From NCBI RefSeq assembly GCF_019969845.1, contig NZ_JAHXYR010000008.1, positions 310,001 to 374,000 on the forward strand: 64,000 nt of DNA, written 5' to 3'. A program made the position numbers and the translations under genes. The notes under the pieces are model-generated. The model was not told the DNA's origin. It ran no database searches and saw nothing but the letters and a program-made list of their open reading frames with translations. Below, in pieces: positions 1-8,355 of the stretch (position 1 is its first letter; each line of letters begins with the position of its first letter). The stretch comes from Sphingobacterium sp. GVS05A (GTDB lineage Bacteria > Bacteroidota > Bacteroidia > Sphingobacteriales > Sphingobacteriaceae).

Positions 1-1653
1 ACTTGCCGCTGCAGTACCTCTTGGGACGGCACCTCCGATAAGATTGCGTCCTGTAAAACCAAGGTAATTCCAAGAGCCTGCACCAACTAAACCAAGTAAA
101 TTCAAACCTTGTGTATTGGTCCAGAATGCCGATGAAGTTCCTTTGCTACTACCCAAGTTCAGAGTAATTAGTCCTTCTATAAGTCCTACACTGGTTTGAA
201 GACCATTGTAATTGAAGCGAAGCTTATTTTCAGCAGAAGTTGCTGCACCGTAAACTGGATTCACCCCAGCTGTAGGAGTATATTCAATATAATTTGGACC
301 TGTTACTGCACCTGGCGTAGCGCCAAGACCCAATAATTGACCTATAGATCCTAGAAGATTCCCCAATGTGCCACTACTGTTTGTAACTACAGCCATCTCT
401 GTTTGGCTTGGAGTTTTCCATAAACCTGCTGGATATACACGTGAACAAGGATCGATTTGATTAGCTTCAACAGCAGAACCTAGCTTACGTGGCAGGTGTC
501 CACGAAATGAGAAAAATGCATTTGGATCAGTGGTTGCATTATAGGTGTTACTATGATTAAAGCGATATGGGTTTTCTGGATTAACGCTATTTCTGTAATA
601 CAAGTTTGATCTTGACCACTGTACCCCGCCGTAAGTCAATGGCGATTCTGTAGGTGCTAATAAGAGACTGTGGCTACTTCCTCTAACAGGAGTGATGGCA
701 AACGTCTTTGAAAGAGTAGTTGTGCCAAAATCGCGCTCTGTTCCATTATCCAATTGGATTTTAAGATTTGATAGTGCGATAGTAATGTTTTGCGTAGTCT
801 CTCCGGCTGTATAAACATAAGCGACACGGCGGTCACCGAAACTGTTAACATCTGTAAAACTATCGTAATTTAATGTCAAAGTAACTGGCGTGAGTGATCC
901 GACAAAGCTACCAGTAGTCAGGTCAATTGTGCCAGTTTGTGCTGTAAGACCATTTACAGCCACTGTTGCAGAATTTGGCTTAGCGAACATCCCCTTTGTA
1001 TTAACCTCAAGCGCAATACGAGAAAGATGATGATTAAAGGTTACACTGATCGGCACTGATGCACCGGCTACAGTAAAGTCTGAAGCGGAAGCAGCATAAA
1101 GCACATCTTTGTTTTCAGGTAAAGCATAGTTGTCGCTACCTACGCGGTCAGGAACATCTTCTGCGCTGTTGTAGGAGATTGCCACCCATTTGTATGTCGC
1201 GCCATCTGTTACTGATACAGGTGTTTCTTGGCCAGCTACAAATAATGCTGATTTTTCAAATGTATAGGTTGCACCATCTTTTTTGTACAAAAATAGGCGG
1301 TATTTAAATCCTGCAGGTAAAACTGCTGCTTTTGTGCCTGACGAAGAAGCTTTAAGAGCGGCATTTGTTTCAATTTTGTCACTTACAGCAGTAACGAGGT
1401 CAAAACCATTTCCCTGTATCAATTCAGTAGCGCTACCAGCTTTTGAGGAAGAAGTACTAGCTTTTCCTTTTACAGATGGGTTACTGTCATTGATACCTGC
1501 GACGCGTACAATGACTTGTGCTTTACCGTCAGGAATCTCTTGTCCCACTTCGTTTTTGTTGTTGTTACAGCTTGTTGTAGCTGTTAAGGTACCCAATGCC
1601 AAGAAGGCTGCGAGAGCAAGTTTGCTCGCAATATTGTTATTGATCTGTTTCAT
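1..1653 (-). CDS. Fimbrillin-like surface lipoprotein (3' end outside window)
   Basis: The frame is open for 551 codons from an ATG at 1653 to the window edge, so the C-terminus is missing. The first residues form a lipoprotein signal ending in the lipobox TATTSC (Cys about residue 29), which points to an outer-membrane lipoprotein. The remainder is rich in Ser/Thr/Gly/Ala with the beta-sandwich look of FimB/Mfa2/fimbrillin family proteins. A late segment with DPCSRVYPAGLWKTPSQTEM resembles the DPCALVLPANTWRLPTAAEI segment of the protein at 3254-4837, so the two are probably paralogues. It follows a small peptide gene (1686-1850) by 32 bp. Known family members are fimbrial subunits or anchors; which role applies here cannot be told. 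Confidence 0.8.
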   Translation of the reverse strand, partial: MKQINNNIASKLALAAFLALGTLTATTSCNNNKNEVGQEIPDGKAQVIVRVAGINDSNPSVKGKASTSSSKAGSATELIQGNGFDLVTAVSDKIETNAALKASSSGTKAAVLPAGFKYRLFLYKKDGATYTFEKSALFVAGQETPVSVTDGATYKWVAISYNSAEDVPDRVGSDNYALPENKDVLYAASASDFTVAGASVPISVTFNHHLSRIALEVNTKGMFAKPNSATVAVNGLTAQTGTIDLTTGSFVGSLTPVTLTLNYDSFTDVNSFGDRRVAYVYTAGETTQNITIALSNLKIQLDNGTERDFGTTTLSKTFAITPVRGSSHSLLLAPTESPLTYGGVQWSRSNLYYRNSVNPENPYRFNHSNTYNATTDPNAFFSFRGHLPRKLGSAVEANQIDPCSRVYPAGLWKTPSQTEMAVVTNSSGTLGNLLGSIGQLLGLGATPGAVTGPNYIEYTPTAGVNPVYGAATSAENKLRFNYNGLQTSVGLIEGLITLNLGSSKGTSSAFWTNTQGLNLLGLVGAGSWNYLGFTGRNLIGGAVPRGTAAAS

Positions 1654-1685
1654 AATTTTAATTGTTTAGTGATATGAGGGTTGGA

Positions 1686-1850
1686 TTAGAAATCTCCAAA
1701 TCCACTGCCTCCTTCACCAGTTCCTGGATCGTTAACACTTGGCTGCCCTGGTTGTGCAGGTTGAGAACCTGCAGCAATGCCTTGCTCAAGTTCAATAACG
1801 TGCTCCTTGATGGACGGAGCAACGTACATTTTTTTTGCGTTCTTATTCAT
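1686..1850 (-). CDS. Small YVAP/AAGS peptide upstream of fimbrillin-like gene
   Basis: A 54-residue protein starting MNKNAKK. It lacks a signal peptide and carries MYVAPSIKEHVIELEQGIAAGS followed by a Pro/Gly-rich tail ending GFGDF; written in parts, the key blocks are YVAP, VIELE and GIAAGS. The same blocks (YVAP, NVELE, VAAGS) occur in the small gene at 3023-3208, also directly upstream of a fimbrillin-like gene, and this repeat of arrangement is the main argument that it is real. An in-frame ATG 24 bases upstream (1874) would give 62 residues and the same distance from Met to YVAP as in the other copy; I chose the downstream one because MNKNAKK resembles normal Bacteroidota N-termini. Function unknown. 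Confidence 0.6.
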   Translation of the reverse strand: MNKNAKKMYVAPSIKEHVIELEQGIAAGSQPAQPGQPSVNDPGTGEGGSGFGDF

Positions 1851-1960
1851 GATAATATTATTTGGATAATCCATACTATTGCTAGCATGGGGTTTAAAAT
1901 TTAATGGACAATTTAATTCTTCATCGTTAAAAATTTAAAAATTAACATTTTGATAAGCTG

Positions 1961-1982
1961 CTTGTCTCTGCGTACAGACAAG
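1961..1982. repeat. Inverted repeat, possible operator or leader hairpin
   Basis: CTTGTCT at 1961-1967 and AGACAAG at 1976-1982 are perfect inverted complements around an 8-base loop. It lies about 110 bases upstream of the left-hand small peptide gene in otherwise AT-rich DNA. It could be a protein-binding site or an RNA hairpin in the leader. Confidence 0.4.
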
Positions 1983-2860
1983 TATTGTTGTTATCGCTGT
2001 GTCAATTTTGTTATAATATTCCTGTTAATGCTATTATAAATTTATATATGTCTACTACTTTTTCCTTGTTTGGCTAAAAGACTATATGCTTTTGGATTGT
2101 AATATTACGACTAAATATCAACTTGTGCAAAAAAAAATTGTAAATTATTTTCTAACATAAAATTCGCTTGATATTTAAACATGTTTCCTTTTCATCGCCT
2201 TATTGTTTATATTTTTTTATACAACTGTCATTTAATGTAATATTGAAGCGTTTTCAACGTCTCTATTCGTGTATTATATGACCGTGATACTTTGCTTGAA
2301 CAAAGTTGTTTGCCTTTTGTTTTAAATTTGAATAATTTTTTTTCGGTAAATTTTTGTTTTATAATTAATGTGTTTGAACAGTTACTTTCCTAATAGTCTG
2401 TATTTATATGTATATGTCGGTGCTTGCTTTATTTCTGGGTTATATTGTATGTTTTTTAATATCGATAATCAATTTCCTAATAATATTCACATGTTTTTTA
2501 AATAAAATATCTACTATTTTATCCTTTTTAGAAATTATTGAAAAACAGTAACTGTACTTTATATTTATTGTTTTGGAAAAATATATATCTATTTAGGTTT
2601 TTTGTTTATTAGTGCTGTTCTGTGCTTTTGTTTTCATAATAATTAAAGTGTTTATGCAATCAATGGGTTTTGACTCCCAATTTTAGCTCAATAGTAGACC
2701 TCACGCTTTAACTCTTTCTAAAAATTAGCGCCCAACTCTTTTTGATGGCCAAGTTTTCATGAATCTAATCTTAATTCTCATGGAAATGTCATGCAAATGA
2801 CTCGTTTTTAGTTGGCTTGTAGTGCTTTAGCTACAGGAAAACAAACATCGTCCGAATTCC

Positions 2861-2891
2861 TTTGGCTCCTTTCGAATATTATCTACTTTCG
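2861..2891 (+). promoter_or_regulatory. Bacteroidota-type promoter for the right-hand peptide-fimbrillin cassette
   Basis: TTTG at 2861-2864, a 19-base spacer, then TACTTTCG at 2884-2891. This fits the Bacteroidota sigma consensus TTTG-N19-21-TAnnTTTG with one mismatch. It would give a leader of about 125 nt before the peptide gene at 3023. Confidence 0.5.
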
Positions 2892-3022
2892 TGCACTTTC
2901 TGATTTGGAAGTGTCATATTATTCTATATTAAAGGTCTTGTTATTAATTAGATAGCGGCTTTTTTTAGTGTGTATAAATTACACAAACGTAAATTGCTTT
3001 AGAACATTTAAAAATATAAGAA

Positions 3023-3208
3023 ATGAAAACGAACAAAGAAAACTTGGCTAACCTAAATGGCCGTCTTCCTTATGTAGCTCCTCGTGTTAATGCGCAAAAT
3101 GTAGAATTGGAATATAGTGTTGCCGCTGGTTCCACACAAGGTTCTGTAAATGGTTCAATGACCGAATCTTGGCAGACTGAGACTCAGACTCAAGAAATCG
3201 ACTGGTAA
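3023..3208 (+). CDS. Small YVAP/AAGS peptide upstream of fimbrillin-like gene
   Basis: A 61-residue protein without signal peptide, starting MKTNKEN. It contains the blocks YVAP (residues 17-20), VELE and VAAGS shared with the small gene at 1686-1850, followed by a different Gln/Thr/Ser/Glu-rich tail ending EIDW. The N-terminal two thirds are conserved between the copies while the tails are not, although both end in Asp plus an aromatic residue. It sits 45 bp upstream of a fimbrillin-like lipoprotein and is probably co-transcribed with it. A leader-plus-variable-tail layout could suggest a peptide precursor, but no maturation enzyme is nearby. Function unknown. Confidence 0.7.
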   Translation: MKTNKENLANLNGRLPYVAPRVNAQNVELEYSVAAGSTQGSVNGSMTESWQTETQTQEIDW

Positions 3209-3253
3209 TAGATAAGGTAGTTTAATTAATTAGTGATATAAACAATCATTTTC

Positions 3254-4837
3254 ATGAATAAGTTTACAATAAAATTTGGTTTTGCTTCTATCTTTGCATG
3301 CGCATTATTCATCTCTTCATGTAGTAAAGATAATAATAATGTTGTGGTACCTGAAGGCACAACCGTACGTTTAAATATAGGTCAAGCTTTTGCAGCAGCA
3401 GATCCGGTAAAAGCGGCTTCAGTTGGCCGTACCTATGCTTCGGCAACACAAACAGTAGAAATTCCGTTTGACAATCAATATACATTGGTGGCGACCTTGA
3501 CAGCTGAAACCGCAACCGCACCTGGCTTAAAAGCATCTAACCGGGCGGCTACCGTTTCGACAGGTACTGATCAGAAAGCATTGAAACAAGGAACTGTCTA
3601 TTATGTTGCAATTTTTGATGCAGCAGGTGACTATAAGGAAACAAAAACTTTTACGCAGGGAAACAGCGCGCAGGATTTTGCAATTGACAAAGGAAAATAT
3701 ACTTTCGTAATCTATGCGTCTGGTACCAATAAGACGTTGCCTTCAATTGCCACTGGAGCAAAGTTGAATTCCGTGAATTTCGCAGGTCTAACTGCTGATA
3801 AGGACTTTATGTTGGATCAGGTCGCTTTTGAGGTAAAAGATGGGCAGAATCTATTGAATGCTGATCTGGCGCATTTGTTTACACAGGTAACACTGAAATT
3901 TGATGCTTCCCAGTTGGGTTCAGTAAGCAGTATTGCGGGCGCAACCATTGCTCCTTCCAATGCGGCTGTTGATGTTGCGCTGACAAGCGGTGCATTGACC
4001 TTTACGGGGGCTGCAAATCCGGTAGCCTTCAATCTTAAAAATACAACCGGAAAAGTAATCAATTCAGATTCTACTTTTATCACAACGGCTGCTACAGCAA
4101 ACGGTACAATTGTACTGTCTGGTGTTTCGATCGCCGGAAGTGCAGCAAAGAACTTGACAAAAGCGGGCTGGAATCTTAAACCGGGGGTAAAATATCAACT
4201 GGATATTACCTTGAAGAAACCGATTGAAGTGAATATCGGGGAGGAAGTCTGGGCTTTAGGAAACTTGACCTATACGACGGATGGTAATGGAAATCCAGTG
4301 TACGGTTTTGCCAAAACAAATGATACTTATGGCAACTATTGGTTCAATAGTTATGTAAAACCGAAGGTTTTCAATGTCAATAATCAACGTCCGAGCAGAG
4401 ATATCAATGGGATTGATGGTGATCCTTGTGCATTGGTGTTGCCAGCGAATACTTGGAGACTTCCAACAGCAGCGGAAATTAACCAATTGATCAACAACAC
4501 AAATAGTGGCGGTAAGGATAATCCACAGGATGTCAACGCTTGGGCGCCGGCTCGTTATGTGGATACGTACGATGGCACTGCTGCTACCAATTTGGGGATG
4601 TTCTTTGGTAAACAGGGTAATCCTGGTGCTGATCGCTATAAATTCCTTTACTTACCTTACGGCGGATCTTATAATGATAATAACTCTGGCGATGGAATGG
4701 GGACACAAGGTTTATATTTATTGGCCGGTAATCAGCGTCTGCAAATGACTGGAGCAAAGGGAGACAGTGGCTGGTCTATTAATGTAGGACCTGCTGAGGC
4801 AAATTATGCATACCAAGTGCGTTGTGTAAGAAAATAG
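3254..4837 (+). CDS. Fimbrillin-like surface lipoprotein
   Basis: A 527-residue protein with a lipoprotein signal (ALFISSCSKD, Cys about residue 23). The body is Ala/Thr/Ser-rich beta-sandwich sequence of the FimB/Mfa2/fimbrillin type, about residues 35-325. A C-terminal part from about residue 330 (EVWALGNL..., TWRLPTAAEI, ending YQVRCVRK) resembles the C-terminal modules seen in Bacteroidota surface proteins, where the WRLPT and VRCV motifs recur. Its neighbour upstream is the 61-residue peptide gene, and a strong hairpin terminator follows, so the pair is a closed transcription unit. It is probably paralogous to the truncated gene at 1-1653. Structural surface protein or fimbrial component is the likely role; no enzyme motif is seen. 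Confidence 0.8.
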   Translation: MNKFTIKFGFASIFACALFISSCSKDNNNVVVPEGTTVRLNIGQAFAAADPVKAASVGRTYASATQTVEIPFDNQYTLVATLTAETATAPGLKASNRAATVSTGTDQKALKQGTVYYVAIFDAAGDYKETKTFTQGNSAQDFAIDKGKYTFVIYASGTNKTLPSIATGAKLNSVNFAGLTADKDFMLDQVAFEVKDGQNLLNADLAHLFTQVTLKFDASQLGSVSSIAGATIAPSNAAVDVALTSGALTFTGAANPVAFNLKNTTGKVINSDSTFITTAATANGTIVLSGVSIAGSAAKNLTKAGWNLKPGVKYQLDITLKKPIEVNIGEEVWALGNLTYTTDGNGNPVYGFAKTNDTYGNYWFNSYVKPKVFNVNNQRPSRDINGIDGDPCALVLPANTWRLPTAAEINQLINNTNSGGKDNPQDVNAWAPARYVDTYDGTAATNLGMFFGKQGNPGADRYKFLYLPYGGSYNDNNSGDGMGTQGLYLLAGNQRLQMTGAKGDSGWSINVGPAEANYAYQVRCVRK

Positions 4838-4892
4838 TTTTTCACCTATATATTGTAAAGATAATTTATTTGGATAATAAGTTTAATGGAGG

Positions 4893-4925
4893 CGCATTCC
4901 CCGAATCGGGGAATGCGTTTTTTTA
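4893..4925 (+). terminator. Rho-independent terminator after fimbrillin-like gene
   Basis: A perfect 11-bp stem (CGCATTCCCCG / CGGGGAATGCG) with the 3-base loop AAT at 4904-4906, followed directly by a run of seven T. Confidence 0.9.
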
Positions 4926-5008
4926 TGCCATTTTCTTTATTTCGTATTATTTTTTGTTTGCAATATCATTTGACCTGTTTTGAATAGTAAATAGGACAGT
5001 CCGATTAT

Positions 5009-5806
5009 TTAGCCTGCTATTCCCTGGGATTTATTACTGTCCAGATGATCCAATAAGGTCTGATTTAAAATTGGGGAGGTTTTTAGCATGTCGCGAACGG
5101 GATATTTTTCAGCTATATTCTTGAGCGCTTCAAGATGCCGCTCATGGTGCAAATCTGTGCCGACAAAATCATACATGCCCGACTTGAGCAATGTCATGGC
5201 AATCGCTTTACTATCTACCCCATAATAACGACTGAGCGATAATAAGTTCAATTGCAATAGACAGCCTGCATCCTTGATCTGTTTGTAAATATTAAAATTT
5301 CCATGATAATAGTTGTATCGCTCAGGATGCGCCAGAATAGGTTTATAACCGAGTTTCTGGATGTCTAAAATAGTGTGAAAAAGTGCTTTGGACTCGGATA
5401 GGTAGGACATCTCGATCAGGACATAACCACCGGGCATCACACAGAGTTCATCTTGTTGAATAAGTGACGTCAAACCATCATCGATCATGTGTTCAGCCGC
5501 AGCAAAAATATCGGCTCCATTGCCATTCTCTTTCAATCCTTGAACGAGAGCAGTCTGCGCTCCCTCGATGGTTGACTTGTTATTTGGATGTACGCCAGCC
5601 ATAATATGGGGTGTACAGATAAATTTCTTTAAGCCCAAACGCTGCAGCTCTTGAATATAAGCGATAGAATTTTTTACCGAGGTACTGCCGTCATCTATTC
5701 CGGGTAGCAGATGGTTGTGCATATCCACTTCCAAAAACTCCAGTTGCGCCAAGGGTCTGACGGATGATGGCTTTTTATTTTTAAACAAATTGGTAAAAAA
5801 ATTCAT
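5009..5806 (-). CDS. CpsB/YwqE-type PHP-domain protein tyrosine phosphatase
   Basis: A 265-residue protein of the PHP metal-dependent phosphatase family that dephosphorylates tyrosine kinases of capsule and exopolysaccharide export. Visible motifs are DMHNHLLPGIDDG (metal-binding Asp/His at residues 28, 30, 32), TPHIM, the AAEHMID segment, AHPER and GTDLHHE near residue 218. Length matches the family. It is divergent from the nucleotide-sugar dehydratase at 6195, which supports a role in surface polysaccharide control. No partner tyrosine kinase (Wzc/BY-kinase) or Wza exporter is encoded in this window, so its substrate must lie elsewhere. It is cytoplasmic; no signal peptide. Confidence 0.88.
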   Translation of the reverse strand: MNFFTNLFKNKKPSSVRPLAQLEFLEVDMHNHLLPGIDDGSTSVKNSIAYIQELQRLGLKKFICTPHIMAGVHPNNKSTIEGAQTALVQGLKENGNGADIFAAAEHMIDDGLTSLIQQDELCVMPGGYVLIEMSYLSESKALFHTILDIQKLGYKPILAHPERYNYYHGNFNIYKQIKDAGCLLQLNLLSLSRYYGVDSKAIAMTLLKSGMYDFVGTDLHHERHLEALKNIAEKYPVRDMLKTSPILNQTLLDHLDSNKSQGIAG

Positions 5807-6194
5807 AATATATAATTCAGTTATATGGTTTTGTCTGTCTTAAAGGATGTTTTACAAACAATATGCCAGTTTTAACGTTATCAAAGAGATGTAAAATATA
5901 AGAAGGGAAAGGTTTTGCTGAATAATAATAAATTTTAACGACCTTTTGTTAGTGATTTTTTAACTTTTATCATTGTTTGTAATATTTTCGGTATAATAGT
6001 TGCTAAGTCCACGATGATATGAAGATGGGGTTATGGCGCCTACCATTATCGATTTTTTAGTAAAAAGATCCAATGATTGTTAAATTTTAAGTATCTTGGT
6101 CATCCTTTACAAAATTGAAATAGGCCATATGCGTTGTAACAACTTCATTAAAGAATACGACGGTAAAGAAATAAACTAAAACGGGAAGAAAGCT
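5807..6194. other. Divergent intergenic region, polysaccharide module
   Basis: A 388-bp gap between the divergent phosphatase and dehydratase genes. No ORF stands out. A weak -7-like element TATCTTGG lies at 6092-6099 without a good -33 partner, and GGGAAG at 6182-6187 is a weak ribosome-binding-like stretch before the dehydratase ATG. Promoters for both genes should be here, but I cannot place them firmly. Confidence 0.5.
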
Positions 6195-8162
6195 ATGATG
6201 GGATCTCTATGGGATTTAAGAAAACGGTTGCGGAAGGATAATCCTCGATGGGTCATTTTGCTTATCGATATGTGGTTTGTATTTGCAAGTTATGTGTTTT
6301 CAAATTACGTAGTCAACAATTTCAGGGGCGTCTTTGATGTCGCTTTGATGCTAAAAAAGCTAGTATTGGTCTTGCCAGTATACTTGTTAATGTTTCTATT
6401 TTACAACACGTTTAAAGGGATTGTCCGGCAGACAGGAATAAGGGATACCATTAAGATTTTTAAAACGGTTGCATCAGCCTACCTCGTGCTTATGATATTA
6501 ACCTTTGGTATCAAAATGACTGTTGAAAAAGGAACAATAATTGGTGATTTTTTCCGCTTATCGTATGGTGTATTGACTATGCAGGCTTGTATTTTGATTG
6601 TAACAATGGTTGGTGCCCGCGTGGTGTATAGAACGATTTTTGAGTACTTGTTCTTACCAGCCCGTAAAGGTGAAAATGTGTTGATTTTTGGCGCTTCACG
6701 TCCAGGACTGGTATCTTTCTCTCTCTTGAAAGAGGATCCGCGAATCAAGTACCAAGTAATCGCTTTTGTTGAAGATAAAGTCTCGCGCATCGGAAAACGC
6801 CTTGCAGGTTTGAAAATTAAAGATATTACTGAAATTACCAAGGAGTATATCAGCAAACATGAAATCACGCAGGTGATTATCGCGGTGGAGAACAATGACC
6901 CGGAGCGATTGGAATATGTATCAGATTGGTTCCAAAATATCGGGCTTGAGCTCAAAATAATGCCTCCAGCTCGCATCCTGCTCAATTCTGGAGCAAAACG
7001 AGAGATCCGTCCTTTAAAAATCGAAGATTTGCTCGGTCGTAAGCCTATTAAACTGGATCATCCGGAGATTGAAGAAGAGATGAGGGGAAAGGTGATTTTG
7101 GTCACTGGCGCTGCAGGTTCGATAGGTTCAGAACTGGCTCGTCAGATTGCAAGACGGTACTATAGTAAATTGATTCTATTGGATCAGGCTGAGTCCGCCT
7201 TGTATGATATTCAGCAGTCGATAAAAGCAACACAGCCCGAACATCTGCACTGTATTGTTGGCGATGTGCGCAACTTCGCCTTTATGCAAAATATATTTGC
7301 GCAGTACAAACCGGATCTTGTATTTCATGCAGCAGCATATAAACATGTACCGCTGATGGAGGCCAACCCTTATGAATCCATTCAGACAAATGTAATCGGA
7401 AGCAAGAATGTTGCTGACCTCTGTATGCAGTATGGGACAAAGAAAATGGTGATGGTGTCCACAGACAAGGCGGTCAATCCGACGAATGTCATGGGGGCGA
7501 CCAAACGGATGGCTGAAATCTATGTGAGCAGCTGTAGTGGTAGATCCGAAACTAGTTTTATCATCACCCGGTTTGGAAATGTGCTCGGTTCTAACGGTTC
7601 GGTAATCCCACTGTTTGAGAAACAAATGGCAAGCGGGGGACCATTGACGCTGACACATCCTGAAATTACGCGTTTCTTTATGACGATTCCTGAAGCCTGC
7701 CAGTTGGTACAAGAAGCCGGTGTAATGGGAAAAGGAGGGGAGATATTTGTCTTCGATATGGGTAAATCTGTTAAGATAATGGATCTGGCCAAACGGATGA
7801 TCAAGCTGAAGGGGTACCGATATCCAGAAGATATTGATATTAAGATAGTCGGTCTGCGTCCAGGAGAGAAGATCTTTGAGGAATTGTTGGCTAATAATGA
7901 AAATACGGTAAAAACCCATCATCCGAAGATTATGATTGCAAAAGTAAAACATGATGAATTGATCTTGAAAGCGGAACGGATTAATGCTGTTTGCCAGCAG
8001 ATTGTGGATGCGGATCAGCATTTGCCGGACTTTATGGGCTTGGTCGCAGCGATGAAACGAATCGTTCCTGAGTTTAAATCTCAGAATTCCGAATACGAGG
8101 CGTTGGATAACAATGAGCTGGTAGACGAGGTTCCAGTATATTCGCTTATAAAAAAGATTTAA
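6195..8162 (+). CDS. Membrane-bound UDP-GlcNAc 4,6-dehydratase family protein (CapD/WbpM/PglF type)
   Basis: A 655-residue protein. About residues 20-150 hold four membrane segments, followed by a first nucleotide-binding fold (VLIFGASRPG) and a second, catalytic extended SDR domain with G305xxG308xxG311 (VTGAAGSIGS). The stretch STDKAVNPTNVMGATKRMAE carries the Ser-Met-Lys type active site of this family. These enzymes convert UDP-HexNAc to a 4-keto-6-deoxy sugar, the first step to sugars such as QuiNAc, FucNAc or bacillosamine. The start is the first of two adjacent ATG codons; the second is equally possible. It heads the polysaccharide module and is followed by a strong hairpin, so the rhamnose genes are likely transcribed from their own promoter. 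Confidence 0.9.
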   Translation: MMGSLWDLRKRLRKDNPRWVILLIDMWFVFASYVFSNYVVNNFRGVFDVALMLKKLVLVLPVYLLMFLFYNTFKGIVRQTGIRDTIKIFKTVASAYLVLMILTFGIKMTVEKGTIIGDFFRLSYGVLTMQACILIVTMVGARVVYRTIFEYLFLPARKGENVLIFGASRPGLVSFSLLKEDPRIKYQVIAFVEDKVSRIGKRLAGLKIKDITEITKEYISKHEITQVIIAVENNDPERLEYVSDWFQNIGLELKIMPPARILLNSGAKREIRPLKIEDLLGRKPIKLDHPEIEEEMRGKVILVTGAAGSIGSELARQIARRYYSKLILLDQAESALYDIQQSIKATQPEHLHCIVGDVRNFAFMQNIFAQYKPDLVFHAAAYKHVPLMEANPYESIQTNVIGSKNVADLCMQYGTKKMVMVSTDKAVNPTNVMGATKRMAEIYVSSCSGRSETSFIITRFGNVLGSNGSVIPLFEKQMASGGPLTLTHPEITRFFMTIPEACQLVQEAGVMGKGGEIFVFDMGKSVKIMDLAKRMIKLKGYRYPEDIDIKIVGLRPGEKIFEELLANNENTVKTHHPKIMIAKVKHDELILKAERINAVCQQIVDADQHLPDFMGLVAAMKRIVPEFKSQNSEYEALDNNELVDEVPVYSLIKKI

Positions 8163-8190
8163 AAGTAACACAAAAGAATATAGACCTATC

Positions 8191-8230
8191 TATATACAAA
8201 TGTCCCATTACTGGGACTTTTGTATATATT
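8191..8230 (+). terminator. Long hairpin terminator after dehydratase gene
   Basis: Arms 8191-8207 and 8212-8228 pair over 17 bp with a single mismatch around the loop TTAC. The GTCCCA/TGGGAC core is followed by TTTTG. The long A/T-rich lower stem could act in either direction. Confidence 0.8.
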
Positions 8231-8280
8231 ATGCGTTCTCAATCGATTAAAACTTGCCAATTCGCAAAAATCAACCTAAT

Positions 8281-8313
8281 TTTAGTGAAAATTTAATTAG
8301 AGTAATAATTTTG
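8281..8313 (+). promoter_or_regulatory. Bacteroidota-type promoter for rfbBCDA
   Basis: TAATTTTG at 8306-8313 matches TAnnTTTG exactly. TTTA at 8281-8284 lies 21 bases upstream as a 3/4 match to the -33 TTTG. It follows the terminator at 8191 and precedes rfbB by about 42 bases. Confidence 0.5.
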
Positions 8314-8355
8314 GACAGATTAGCTTGAGAGGTATTCCGTCGATAAGCAACGTAT

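Larger units (their letters stand above)
1851..3022. other. AT-rich gene-free divergent intergenic region
   Basis: About 1.17 kb between the two divergent peptide-fimbrillin cassettes. I see no plausible gene on either strand. It is markedly richer in A and T than its surroundings, with many T runs between about 2100 and 2600. It holds a good promoter for the right-hand cassette (2861-2891) and a hairpin at 1961-1982. No clear promoter for the left-hand cassette was found. Its size is unusual for this compact genome. Confidence 0.7.

Noticed and set aside
1283..1669. 128-codon plus-strand frame opposite the left fimbrillin-like gene
   Set aside because: It is antisense to the signal peptide and N-terminal part of a lipoprotein with a clean lipobox; no independent support.
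1851..3022. Invertible promoter region for the peptide-fimbrillin cassettes
   Set aside because: I found no pair of long inverted repeats and no recombinase gene; only the short repeat at 1961-1982.
7176..8171. 331-codon open frame on the minus strand opposite the nucleotide-sugar dehydratase
   Set aside because: It lies fully antisense to a gene with clear family motifs, and its own translation is rich in Cys, His and Phe without domains; a shadow frame.
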